DNA of 5,313 bases from assembly GCA_001303545.1 (NCBI GenBank), contig LJUA01000093.1, positions 1 to 5,313 on the forward strand, given 5' to 3'. The translations under genes were made by a program, and so were the position numbers. The notes beneath the pieces are model-generated. The model worked only from the letters and a program-made list of their open reading frames with translations. It ran no database searches and was not told the DNA's origin. Positions 1 through 5,313 of the stretch are shown here, piece by piece (within the stretch, counting starts at the first letter, position 1; every line of letters starts with the position of its first letter). The DNA comes from Dehalococcoidia bacterium SM23_28_2 (lineage in GTDB: Bacteria > Chloroflexota > Dehalococcoidia > SM23-28-2).

Positions 1-1
1 T

Positions 2-211
2 GCCAGCCGCTTCTGGCCCGCTGATGGCTACCAGCCAGGCAAACCCCAGCCCAGCTTCGACAAGCAGTACGTGCGCGACTGGCTGATCTCCACCGGCTGG
101 AACCGGGAGCCGCCGCCGCCGGTGCTGCCGGACGACGTGGTGGCGGGCACGGCCGATAGATACCGCGAGGCCTTCCACAGGCTGACGGGGCGGGAGCTGC
201 TGGTGCCGTGA
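2..211 (+). CDS. purC: PurC, SAICAR synthetase, C-terminal part (5' end outside window)
   Basis: This is the last 69 residues of phosphoribosylaminoimidazole-succinocarboxamide synthase. The enzyme is cytoplasmic and uses ATP to join aspartate to CAIR in purine synthesis. The visible part reads SRFWPADGY, then the family-typical stretch SFDKQYVRDWL (about residues 19-29 of the fragment), then a W-N-x-E-P-P-P-P segment. It ends in an A-x-R-Y-x-E-A-F-x-x-L-T-G-x-E-L tail, which is the usual C-terminal helix of this family. The catalytic N-terminal and central parts lie upstream of the window. The TGA stop overlaps the GTG start of the next gene by four bases (GTGA, 208-211), so purC and purS are probably translated in a coupled way. 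The identification rests on the C-terminal motifs only, but they are distinctive. Confidence 0.9.
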   Translation, partial: ASRFWPADGYQPGKPQPSFDKQYVRDWLISTGWNREPPPPVLPDDVVAGTADRYREAFHRLTGRELLVP

Positions 212-363
212 GCGCCTACGTCGCCCGCGTCTACGTCACCCTCAAGCCCACGGTAAACGACCCGCAGGGTCTCACCATCAAGGGCGGCCTGCACTCCCTG
301 GGCTTCGCCGAGGTGGAGAGCGTGCGGGCGGGCAAGTACATGGAGATCCGCTTCCAGGCCAAC

Positions 364-449
364 GACAAGGCTCACGCCGAGAAGCAGGTGGCGGAGATGT
401 GCCGCCGGCAAGGCTCACGCCGAGAAGCAGGTAGCGGAGATGTGCCGCC
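364..449 (+). repeat. 43-base imperfect tandem direct duplication inside purS
   Basis: Bases 364-406 are repeated at 407-449. The copies differ at two of 43 positions: 365/408 (A/G), which lies at the edge, and 390/433 (G/A). Forty-three is not a multiple of three, so the duplication shifts the purS frame. The internal difference changes GTG to GTA when each copy is read in the native purS frame, so valine is kept in both. That is what two strain variants of one intact gene would show. Confidence 0.93.
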
Positions 450-507
450 TCCTCCTGGCCAACCCGGTCATCGAGGACTTCCGCTTCCAGCTGGATGAGA
501 CGAAGGG

Positions 508-511
508 CTAG
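508..511. other. CTAG palindrome holding both convergent stop codons
   Basis: Read on the plus strand, TAG at 509-511 is the stop of the native purS frame. Read on the minus strand, TAG at 510-508 is the stop of hisB. The two clusters therefore overlap tail to tail by four bases with no spacer. This supports 511 as the ancestral purS end and leaves no room for a conventional intergenic terminator. Confidence 0.85.
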
Positions 512-1107
512 CCCCTCAGCGTCCCCTTCGTGCTGGGGACGTCGCCGATGCGGGGGTCGATGCGGGTGGCGTCGCCCAGGGCGCGGGCCAGGGCCTTGAA
601 CGCCGCCTCCGCCTTGTGGTGATCGTTGGTCCCTGTTAGCAGCCGCACGTGCAGATTGAACCGCCCTTCCACAGCAAAGGCAAGCAAGTGGTGAGCGATC
701 ATCTCCGTGGGCAACTGCCCTATCCGCTCAGTGGCGAACGGAAGCTCCACCGTCGCGTGCCCCCTACCGCTGAGATCCACTGCCACCAGGGTCAGTGCCT
801 CGTCCAGGGGCACGACGGCGTGGCCCATGCGCACGATGCCCCGTCGCTCGCCCAGGGCCTCAGCCAGGGCACGGCCCAGGCCGATGCCCACGTCCTCGAT
901 CAGGTGATGGGGATCGCGCTCGACATCACCGCTGGCTCGTATGGTTATGTCGAATAGACTGTGGCGAGGAAGTTGCTCCAGCAGGTGGTCGAGCATGCCG
1001 ATGCCGGTGGCGATGTCGGCCTGACCGCTGCCGTCCAGGTTCATCTCTACCGCCACCTGCGTCTCCTTCGTCTCCCGGCGGACGCTGCCTCTTCGTTCAG
1101 GGGGCAA
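508..1107 (-). CDS. hisB: HisB, imidazoleglycerol-phosphate dehydratase
   Basis: This cytoplasmic manganese enzyme dehydrates imidazole glycerol phosphate to imidazole acetol phosphate in histidine synthesis. The 199-residue protein is the normal length for a single-domain dehydratase, with no HisN-type phosphatase fused. Visible motifs are RRETKET (10-16), TGIGMLDHLLEQ (34-45), the metal motif HHLIED (67-72), PLDEAL (100-105), DLSGRG (111-116), TEMIAHH (134-140) and the second metal motif HHKAEAAFK (163-171). It ends in PSTKGTL. Likely metal ligands are His41, His67, His68, Glu71, His139, His163, His164 and Glu167, by family position. A proline at 66 replaces the usual aspartate before HH. 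The start is TTG at 1107; no ATG, GTG or TTG lies between it and the RRETKET motif, and a perfect AGGAGG precedes it. It overlaps the end of hisC by 11 bases and is the last gene of the cluster. Confidence 0.96.
   Translation of the reverse strand: MPPERRGSVRRETKETQVAVEMNLDGSGQADIATGIGMLDHLLEQLPRHSLFDITIRASGDVERDPHHLIEDVGIGLGRALAEALGERRGIVRMGHAVVPLDEALTLVAVDLSGRGHATVELPFATERIGQLPTEMIAHHLLAFAVEGRFNLHVRLLTGTNDHHKAEAAFKALARALGDATRIDPRIGDVPSTKGTLRG
520..541. other. Perfect 7-bp inverted repeat just past the purS stop, possible weak transcription-end hairpin
   Basis: CGTCCCC (520-526) pairs with GGGGACG (535-541) around an 8-base loop. It begins nine bases after the native purS stop, where a terminator for the purine transcript would be expected. 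There is no T-run after it on the plus strand. The same bases encode the conserved HisB tail (DVPSTKGTL), so the pairing may be a by-product of coding. It is a candidate only. Confidence 0.25.
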
Positions 1108-2218
1108 GGCTTCCTCCTATCTCCCTCAGAGCAGCCAGGAGTCGGTCGGTGTGCTCCGGCTTGCCCACGGTAATGCGAATGCAGTCCTTCATAAGGGGTG
1201 TGCTGAAGTGCCGCACGAAGATGCCCTGCTGGCGCAGGCGTTGCCAAAGCTCGCCGGCGTCCACGCCGCGGGCGCGACAGAGGATAAAGTTAGCCTCCGA
1301 CGGAAATGCCTGCAGGAAGGGCACAGTCGCCAGCTCCACCAGCAAACGCTCCCGCTCGCGCACGATGGCCCGCACCCGCTGCTGTAGCGTCTCCCTATCC
1401 TCGAGCGAGGCCAGGACGGCCACCTGAGCACCCACGTTCATGTTGTAGGGCATCTTGACCTTGAGCATGAGCTCGGCGATGCCTTTGGGGAAGGCGCCGT
1501 AGCCAGCCCTCAGGCCGGCCAGGCCCGCCCACTTGCTGAAGGTGCGCAGGACGATGAGATTGTCCTGCTGAGGCACCAGGCCCACGAAGCTTCCATCGCT
1601 GAACTCCACGTAGGCCTCGTCCATCACTACCAGAGCGCCGGTTGCGAGCACCGCCTCCAGCTCGGCCGCCGAGACGGCGTTGCCGCTGGGGTTGTTGGGC
1701 GAAGCGATGAAGACAATCTTGGCGCCCTCTCCCACTGCCTCCTGCACGCCTGCCAGGTCCAGACTGAAGTCCGCGCGGCGGCGTACCTCCACGACACGCG
1801 CACCCCCGATCTGGCACACGAAATCGTACATCCCGAAGGTGGGCACACAGTTGACGGCAGTGTCCCCAGGAGAGAGGAAAAGGCAGGCGATGATCCCCAG
1901 CAGCTCATCGCTGCCGTTGCCTACCACGATGTGCTCGCTGTCCACGCCCAGGTAGTCGGCCAAGGCCTGTCGCACCCGCCGCTGCTCCGGGTCGGGATAG
2001 ATGTGGTAGAGGTCAAAATTGGCCAGGGCCTCCTTGACCCGCGGCGAGGGGCCGTAGGGGTTCTCGTTGCCATCCAGCTTCACGATCTGTTCGGCAGAGA
2101 AGCCCAGCTCCTCGGCCAGCACATCGACCGGCTCGATCGGCTCGTAGCCCAGCAGTTCCAGAAGCTCCGGCCTCACCAGGCGCAGGGGGTCCATCTCCGT
2201 TCGCGCGGGGTCAGCCAT
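1097..2218 (-). CDS. hisC: HisC, histidinol-phosphate aminotransferase
   Basis: This PLP enzyme of fold type I transfers the amino group of glutamate to imidazole acetol phosphate, giving histidinol phosphate. The 373 residues match the family length of about 350-375. Motifs in order are KLDGNENPYGPSP (47-59), GNGSDELL (100-107) for the PLP phosphate, SPNNPSGN (173-180), MDEAYVEF (199-206) with Asp200 placed to bind the pyridine nitrogen, and TFSKWAGLAGLRAGY (226-240) with Lys229 as the PLP Schiff-base lysine. CIRITVG (346-352) holds the substrate-carboxylate arginine, Arg348. The ATG at 2218 follows GGAGGG at five bases. It starts inside hisD, overlapping by eight bases, and the end overlaps hisB by 11 bases, so translation is probably coupled in both directions. 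Related aminotransferases can look similar, but the his context settles the call. Confidence 0.96.
   Translation of the reverse strand: MADPARTEMDPLRLVRPELLELLGYEPIEPVDVLAEELGFSAEQIVKLDGNENPYGPSPRVKEALANFDLYHIYPDPEQRRVRQALADYLGVDSEHIVVGNGSDELLGIIACLFLSPGDTAVNCVPTFGMYDFVCQIGGARVVEVRRRADFSLDLAGVQEAVGEGAKIVFIASPNNPSGNAVSAAELEAVLATGALVVMDEAYVEFSDGSFVGLVPQQDNLIVLRTFSKWAGLAGLRAGYGAFPKGIAELMLKVKMPYNMNVGAQVAVLASLEDRETLQQRVRAIVRERERLLVELATVPFLQAFPSEANFILCRARGVDAGELWQRLRQQGIFVRHFSTPLMKDCIRITVGKPEHTDRLLAALREIGGSLAP
1113..1118 (-). promoter_or_regulatory. Strong ribosome binding site fixing the TTG start of hisB
   Basis: On the minus strand AGGAGG lies five bases (AAGCC) upstream of the TTG at 1107. The site is inside the last codons of hisC. 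It is a full consensus Shine-Dalgarno sequence at good spacing, which offsets the weak TTG codon and makes this start convincing. Confidence 0.8.
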
Positions 2219-3563
2219 CAGCGCCCTCCAGCCGCCGCTCGATAGCCCGCGCGTGGGCGGTGAACCCCTCGGCGCGGGCGATGACCGCCGCCGCCGGCCC
2301 CAGCTCAGCCAGCGCCGCCTCGTCCAGCGATACCACGCTGGTCACCTTCAGGAAATCGTACACCCCCAGGGGCGAGGAGAAGCGGGCGCTGCCCCCCGTG
2401 GGCATGACGTGGCTGGGGCCAGCCGTGTAGTCGCCCACAGCCTCCGCCGATAGGCCGCCCACGAAGACGGAGCCGGCGTTGGCCACCTGGCCCAGATAGC
2501 GCTCGCCGTCGCTCACCGCCAGCGATAGGTGCTCGGGAGCGTACTCGTTGGCCAGAGCCAGCGCCTCCTCCAGCGTATCCGCCACTATCACCGCGCCCTG
2601 TCCTTCCAGGGAAGCGTTGGCGACCTCCCGCCGCTCCAGCGACTCTAGCTGCTGTTCGATCTCTCGCATCACCGCCTTGGCCAGAGCCTCGGATGCGGTG
2701 ATGAGGATGGGGCTGGCCAGGGCATCGTGCTCGGCCTGGGCCAGGAGGTCGGCAGCGCACAGGGCGGGGTCAGCGCTATCGTCGGCCACCACCAGCGTCT
2801 CCGTCGGACCGAAGATGCCATCGATGCCCACCTGCCCCTGCACCGCCTTCTTGGCCAGGGTCACGAAGATGTTCCCCGGGCCGCAGATCTTGTCCACGCG
2901 AGGAATGGTCTCGCTGCCGAAGGCGAGGGCAGCGATCGCCTGAGCGCCGCCCGCCCGGAAAACACCATCCACGCCAGCGATGTCAGCAGCCACCAGCTTC
3001 AGAGGCGAGATGCTGCCATCGGCAGCCGCCGGCGTGGCCATGTAGACCTCGGCGACGCCGGCTACCCGCGCCGGAATGGCGGTCATGAGCACCGATGAGG
3101 GATAGACCGCCACAGTGCCGGGCACGTACATGCCCACTCGCTCCAGCGGCCGCACCACCTGGCCGAGGCCGCCCTCATCGAAGCCAGCGAGCGCGTGGTC
3201 AAGCTGCTTCCGGTGGTAGGCCCGGATGCGATCGGCGGCGAAGCGCAGTGCATCCACCACCTCCTCGTCCACCTGGCCGTAGGCAGCCTCCATCTCCTGC
3301 GACGACACCTTCAGAGAGAGGCCAGCGGCCGGCTGGACGCCGTCGATCTGCTCGTTGTAGCGCACAACGGCGGCATCGCCACCCTCACGTACGTCCGCCA
3401 GGATGCGGTCCACCACCGCCTGGGCGGTCTGGACGCGCAGGTCGGGCCCGAAGACACGCCCTATCTCCCGGCGAACGGCTGCCGGCAACTCCGCCTCCCC
3501 CAGCGGACGACGCAATCGGGCCAGCAGGCGCCGGCCTTCCTCGCTGCCGTGAACCAGCCTCAA
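2211..3563 (-). CDS. hisD: HisD, histidinol dehydrogenase
   Basis: This zinc- and NAD-dependent enzyme oxidises histidinol through histidinal to histidine, the last two steps of the pathway. With the TTG start at 3563 the protein is 450 residues, close to the usual 430-450. Landmarks are YVPGTVAVYPSSVLM (146-160), GGAQAIAALAFG (205-216), CGPGN (227-231), FGPTETLVVADDSADP (251-266), LLAQAEHD (273-280), EYAPEHL (340-346), GDYTAGPSHVMPTGG (377-391) and EGFTAHARAI (432-441). By alignment with the E. coli enzyme, the zinc ligands are Gln276, His279, Asp378 and His437, and the catalytic pair is Glu344/His345. The frame stays open upstream to 3803, but that extra part is unlike HisD and lies inside the preceding gene. 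TTG 3563 overlaps that gene's TGA (TTGA) and has AAGGAG eight bases upstream. All active-site residues are present, so it should be functional. Confidence 0.96.
   Translation of the reverse strand: MRLVHGSEEGRRLLARLRRPLGEAELPAAVRREIGRVFGPDLRVQTAQAVVDRILADVREGGDAAVVRYNEQIDGVQPAAGLSLKVSSQEMEAAYGQVDEEVVDALRFAADRIRAYHRKQLDHALAGFDEGGLGQVVRPLERVGMYVPGTVAVYPSSVLMTAIPARVAGVAEVYMATPAAADGSISPLKLVAADIAGVDGVFRAGGAQAIAALAFGSETIPRVDKICGPGNIFVTLAKKAVQGQVGIDGIFGPTETLVVADDSADPALCAADLLAQAEHDALASPILITASEALAKAVMREIEQQLESLERREVANASLEGQGAVIVADTLEEALALANEYAPEHLSLAVSDGERYLGQVANAGSVFVGGLSAEAVGDYTAGPSHVMPTGGSARFSSPLGVYDFLKVTSVVSLDEAALAELGPAAAVIARAEGFTAHARAIERRLEGADG
2224..2229 (-). promoter_or_regulatory. Ribosome binding site of hisC within the hisD 3' end
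   Basis: On the minus strand GGAGGG lies five bases (CGCTG) before the ATG at 2218. It supports that ATG over the internal Met9 codon, which has no site at usable spacing. Confidence 0.65.
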
Positions 3564-4312
3564 TCCAGGTACTCCTTGATCGCCTCTCCGCCCTGGTCTA
3601 CCGACTTCTCCAGAAAGGCCTCGACCTTCTCGCGGCCCAGGTAGTCGGTGGCCTCGGCCGCCAGATCCGGAAGCGTCTTCACGAACTCGACGAAAGCCTG
3701 GGGCGTGTCGATGCCCACCGCCATCAGAGCGCGGCCGCCGAAGAAGCGGAATCGCTTCCAGTCCGGCGGATGGTTCAGCGCCTCCACCATCAGCCCCTGC
3801 CACAGCGATAGGGCATTTCCCTCGATCATATCCACATCCAGCTTCGGAGTCGGCCGGGCAAGCTCCTTCACGATGTGGAGCATGACCTGGCGGTCAGCTC
3901 GAGCCTGACGGTCCAGATCATACTGAACGGCCCGGTCCATGATGTCCGCCCGCGAGTCGTCGGCCATAGGTGAAGACCGGCCGAAGAAGGGTCGATAGAC
4001 GTCGTTGATCCAGATCTCATCCATCACCAGATGGGAGATGTAGCCGCAAACGAAGGCCACTGCTGGCGGGCTGAGCTCCGCCGGGTGGGCCAGAGCCGGA
4101 TGGACCTCGAACATGGCTGCTACCGCGCTCTGTTCCTCAAAATTCCCGAGATCGAAAAAGTGAGTGCGTTTCCTATCCCAGCGCATCAAGATATGGATGT
4201 CGGGGGCGGTCGCGCCCAGATAGAGGCTCCCTGGCTCTGCATCGAGGACGGGGTAGCGTATCTGGTCGGCGATGCGCTTGGCGATAGCGGCATGCAAGGC
4301 TAACGCTGGCAT
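3560..4312 (-). CDS. Zinc-dependent phospholipase C-like (predicted metal-dependent hydrolase) protein
   Basis: This appears to belong to the zinc-dependent phospholipase C / S1-P1 nuclease-like family. Numbered from the ATG at 4312 (250 residues), it shows an N-terminal LALHAAIAKRI with His7, then LGATAPDIH (Asp38, His40), KRTHFFD (His51) and GYISHLVMDEIW (His94, Asp98), followed by Asp104. This spacing of H, PD, H and G-x-x-x-H-x-x-x-D fits the metal ligands of that family. The C-terminal half is helical and charged, with no recognised domain. There is no signal peptide or membrane segment, so a cytoplasmic protein is expected, unlike secreted phospholipases C. The real substrate cannot be read from the sequence. 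A GTG at 4348 would add 12 residues and overlap the HisG-like stop (GTGA). I prefer the ATG because MPALALHAAIAKRI looks like the family N-terminus, though its ribosome site is weak. The TGA stop overlaps the hisD start. No link to histidine synthesis is known. Confidence 0.72.
   Translation of the reverse strand: MPALALHAAIAKRIADQIRYPVLDAEPGSLYLGATAPDIHILMRWDRKRTHFFDLGNFEEQSAVAAMFEVHPALAHPAELSPPAVAFVCGYISHLVMDEIWINDVYRPFFGRSSPMADDSRADIMDRAVQYDLDRQARADRQVMLHIVKELARPTPKLDVDMIEGNALSLWQGLMVEALNHPPDWKRFRFFGGRALMAVGIDTPQAFVEFVKTLPDLAAEATDYLGREKVEAFLEKSVDQGGEAIKEYLD
3572..3577 (-). promoter_or_regulatory. Ribosome binding site deciding the TTG start of hisD
   Basis: On the minus strand AAGGAG is eight bases upstream of TTG 3563, inside the last codons of the phospholipase C-like gene. 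It supports starting hisD at the TTGA overlap and not at the longer upstream frame. Confidence 0.6.
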
Positions 4313-4344
4313 CTTTCCCGTTACAATCTCCCACTGCCATTTTA

Positions 4345-5313
4345 TCACCTGTCCGCCGTCGCCAGGGACGAGGCCGCCCGGCGGAAGCGGTCGATGAGCT
4401 GCGATAGGAGCCGGCCCTTGGCGGGCGACGGCCGCCGCTTGCTGACGATCAGGCAGGTGGTTGACCGCAAGAAGCGATCGATCGCCTTCAGTCTATTCTC
4501 GGCCAGCGTCCGGCCCGTCTGTATGCCCTCGATAAGCAGATCGGCGTCTTCGGGGACAAACCCCTCGGAGGCGCCGCTGATCGGTATCACTTGATAGCGC
4601 CAGAAATGGTGCTGGCGGGCGTAGTGGTCGGCGATGGCAGGGAACTCGGAGGCGACCCGAATGACCTTCAGCCCCTGGCGACGCCAGAGCTCGATGGCTT
4701 CCGGCAAGCCCTCAGCCGGCATGTCCTCACTCACCACCGCCGACAGGTCGAATTGGCCGCCGCCAAGGTCTACGGCCTCCTCCACCGGACTTGCGGGGAA
4801 CTGCAGGAGGTGCTCCAGCAGACAATCGCGGCCGCCGACGGCCAGGTCGAAATTGCCCAGGGCCACCTGCTGAGGCATGTCCTGCGGCCGAATGACTTTC
4901 ATCTCCAGGCCCTCTACAGAGCACTGCGGCCTGCGCACCCATCCCTCCTGGTCATAGCCCTGGCAGGATAGACCGGCTGCTTGCAGGATGTCGGCGGCGC
5001 TGGACTGCTGGTGCCCATCGGGTAGTGCGAAGCGCACAGTGTCCGCCGACCGCTCGATCGCCAGGGGCGGCTGCGGCGGCCCGGCCAGCGCGGAAGGCAG
5101 CTCAAGGTCGGCCTGTGGCTGCCCATCGCCCTCCAGGGACATGAGGGGCTCCAGCACGGGGCTCAGGTCCTTGCCCTCCAGGCTCCGGCGGTGGGCGATG
5201 AGCCAGGGCGAACCCACCAGCAGACGATGCAGCGGCCTCAGCCCCTGCTCCCGCACGTCCTCCTCGCTGCTAGCGGCGACCACCGCCAGGTCAGCATCCT
5301 CGGGAGGATAGGC
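4345..5313 (-). CDS. hisG: HisG-like ATP phosphoribosyltransferase, probable tandem double-domain protein (5' end outside window)
   Basis: HisG joins ATP and PRPP in the first step of histidine synthesis. The frame is open to the window edge; 322 residues are visible (counted from the edge). Residues about 91-295 form one complete HisG-type domain: TVRFALP (92-98), IRPQDMP (141-147), GNFDLAVGGRD (153-163), VDLGGG (181-186), PISGASE (244-250), PEDADL (254-259), the PRPP loop TGRTL (266-270) and an LIVSKR tail. The family KGRL signature after ALP is absent (PDGHQQ). There is no ACT domain, so it is the short type, which normally needs HisZ. Residues 1-57 look like the C-terminal end of another HisG domain: PEDADL (4-9), GLRPLHRLLVGSPWLIAHRRSL (24-45, split here only for reading). 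Residues 2-43 align with 252-293 without gaps, 13 of 42 identical. A Pro/Gly/Ala-rich linker (58-90) joins them. Tandem TGA TAA stops end the gene. Whether the upstream part is a full domain cannot be seen here. Confidence 0.8.
   Translation of the reverse strand, partial: AYPPEDADLAVVAASSEEDVREQGLRPLHRLLVGSPWLIAHRRSLEGKDLSPVLEPLMSLEGDGQPQADLELPSALAGPPQPPLAIERSADTVRFALPDGHQQSSAADILQAAGLSCQGYDQEGWVRRPQCSVEGLEMKVIRPQDMPQQVALGNFDLAVGGRDCLLEHLLQFPASPVEEAVDLGGGQFDLSAVVSEDMPAEGLPEAIELWRRQGLKVIRVASEFPAIADHYARQHHFWRYQVIPISGASEGFVPEDADLLIEGIQTGRTLAENRLKAIDRFLRSTTCLIVSKRRPSPAKGRLLSQLIDRFRRAASSLATADR

Larger units (their letters stand above)
208..511 (+). pseudogene. purS: PurS, FGAM synthase small subunit, reading frame broken by a 43-base duplication
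   Basis: PurS is the roughly 80-90 residue subunit that links PurL and PurQ in the three-part FGAM synthase of purine synthesis. From the GTG at 208 the frame gives a good PurS N-terminal half: YVARVYVTLKP, then DPQG, a helix with GGLHSLGF, and a strand with GKYMEIRF. After residue 66 a direct duplication (364-406 and 407-449) shifts the frame. As written, translation continues into an unrelated Arg/Pro/Gly-rich tail and stops at TGA 496-498, giving 96 residues. The correct C-terminus (AEMCRLLLANPVIEDFRFQL) is encoded in the other frame and ends at TAG 509-511. Deleting one 43-base copy restores an 86-residue PurS of normal length. The start has only a weak ribosome site and relies on the GTGA overlap with purC. 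It may be a true mutation or an assembly error; no purQ follows. Confidence 0.85.

Noticed and set aside
28..411. A 127-codon open frame on the minus strand opposite purC and purS
   Set aside because: The plus-strand frames match PurC and PurS motifs; this one has no recognisable features and is a GC-driven shadow.
364..449. Programmed frameshift in purS
   Set aside because: There is no slippery run at the junction, and the frame change is fully explained by the 43-base duplication.
795..1427. A 210-codon open frame on the plus strand
   Set aside because: It is antisense to hisB and hisC, Arg/Ser-rich and has no recognisable domain.
3564..3803. An 80-residue N-terminal extension of HisD in the same open frame
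   Set aside because: It is Gly/Arg-rich low-complexity sequence, unlike HisD, lies inside the phospholipase C-like gene in another frame, and a TTG with a good ribosome site gives a normal-length HisD.
3095..3811. A 238-codon open frame on the plus strand
   Set aside because: It is antisense to hisD and the phospholipase C-like gene and very rich in Arg, Pro and Ala, which is typical of a shadow frame in GC-rich DNA. Both minus-strand genes carry conserved motifs.
4313..4344. A promoter in the slightly AT-richer gap before the phospholipase C-like gene
   Set aside because: No convincing pair of -35 and -10 elements is visible, and the gap is only about 32 bases in a tightly packed cluster.
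4378..4422. PAKGRLL near the C-terminus of the HisG-like protein, resembling the HisG N-terminal KGRL signature (possible circular permutation or third domain start)
   Set aside because: The segment lines up with the C-terminal tail of the upstream HisG-like copy, and the protein ends about 20 residues later, so chance similarity is the simpler reading.

Overview
The window is a gene-dense, GC-rich bacterial segment with almost no intergenic DNA. Two gene clusters run toward each other and meet at about position 510. The plus strand carries the end of a purine cluster: the C-terminus of purC, then a frame-disrupted purS. The minus strand, read from 5313 down to 508, carries a histidine cluster in this order: a HisG-like protein (5' end outside the window), a zinc-dependent phospholipase C-like protein, hisD, hisC and hisB. 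Dense packing, 4 to 11 base overlaps, TTG and GTG starts, and a short-form HisG without an ACT domain suit many free-living bacteria. Chloroflexota is a plausible guess, but nothing in the sequence proves it.

The purine side: PurC makes SAICAR, and PurS is the small subunit of the PurL-PurQ-PurS FGAM synthase. purC and purS overlap by GTGA. In purS a 43-base direct duplication shifts the frame and cuts off the last helix and strand. Removing one copy restores an 86-residue PurS whose TAG stop shares the palindrome CTAG with the hisB stop, so the two clusters abut exactly. The damage is either a very recent mutation or an assembly join error, and I lean toward the error.

The histidine side: HisG (step 1), HisB (dehydratase), HisC (aminotransferase) and HisD (last two oxidations) keep their family motifs. 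Each junction is overlapping or nearly so, which implies one translationally coupled transcript. A predicted metal-dependent hydrolase of the phospholipase C family sits between hisG and hisD. It has no known role in histidine synthesis.

The most unusual element is the HisG-like protein. Its open frame contains one complete, divergent HisG catalytic domain, preceded by what looks like the C-terminal end of a second HisG domain and a Pro/Gly/Ala-rich linker. The upstream domain has lost the PRPP-loop TG-x-TL motif, while the downstream one keeps it. This looks like a tandem HisG fusion with divided roles, but most of the first domain is outside the window.
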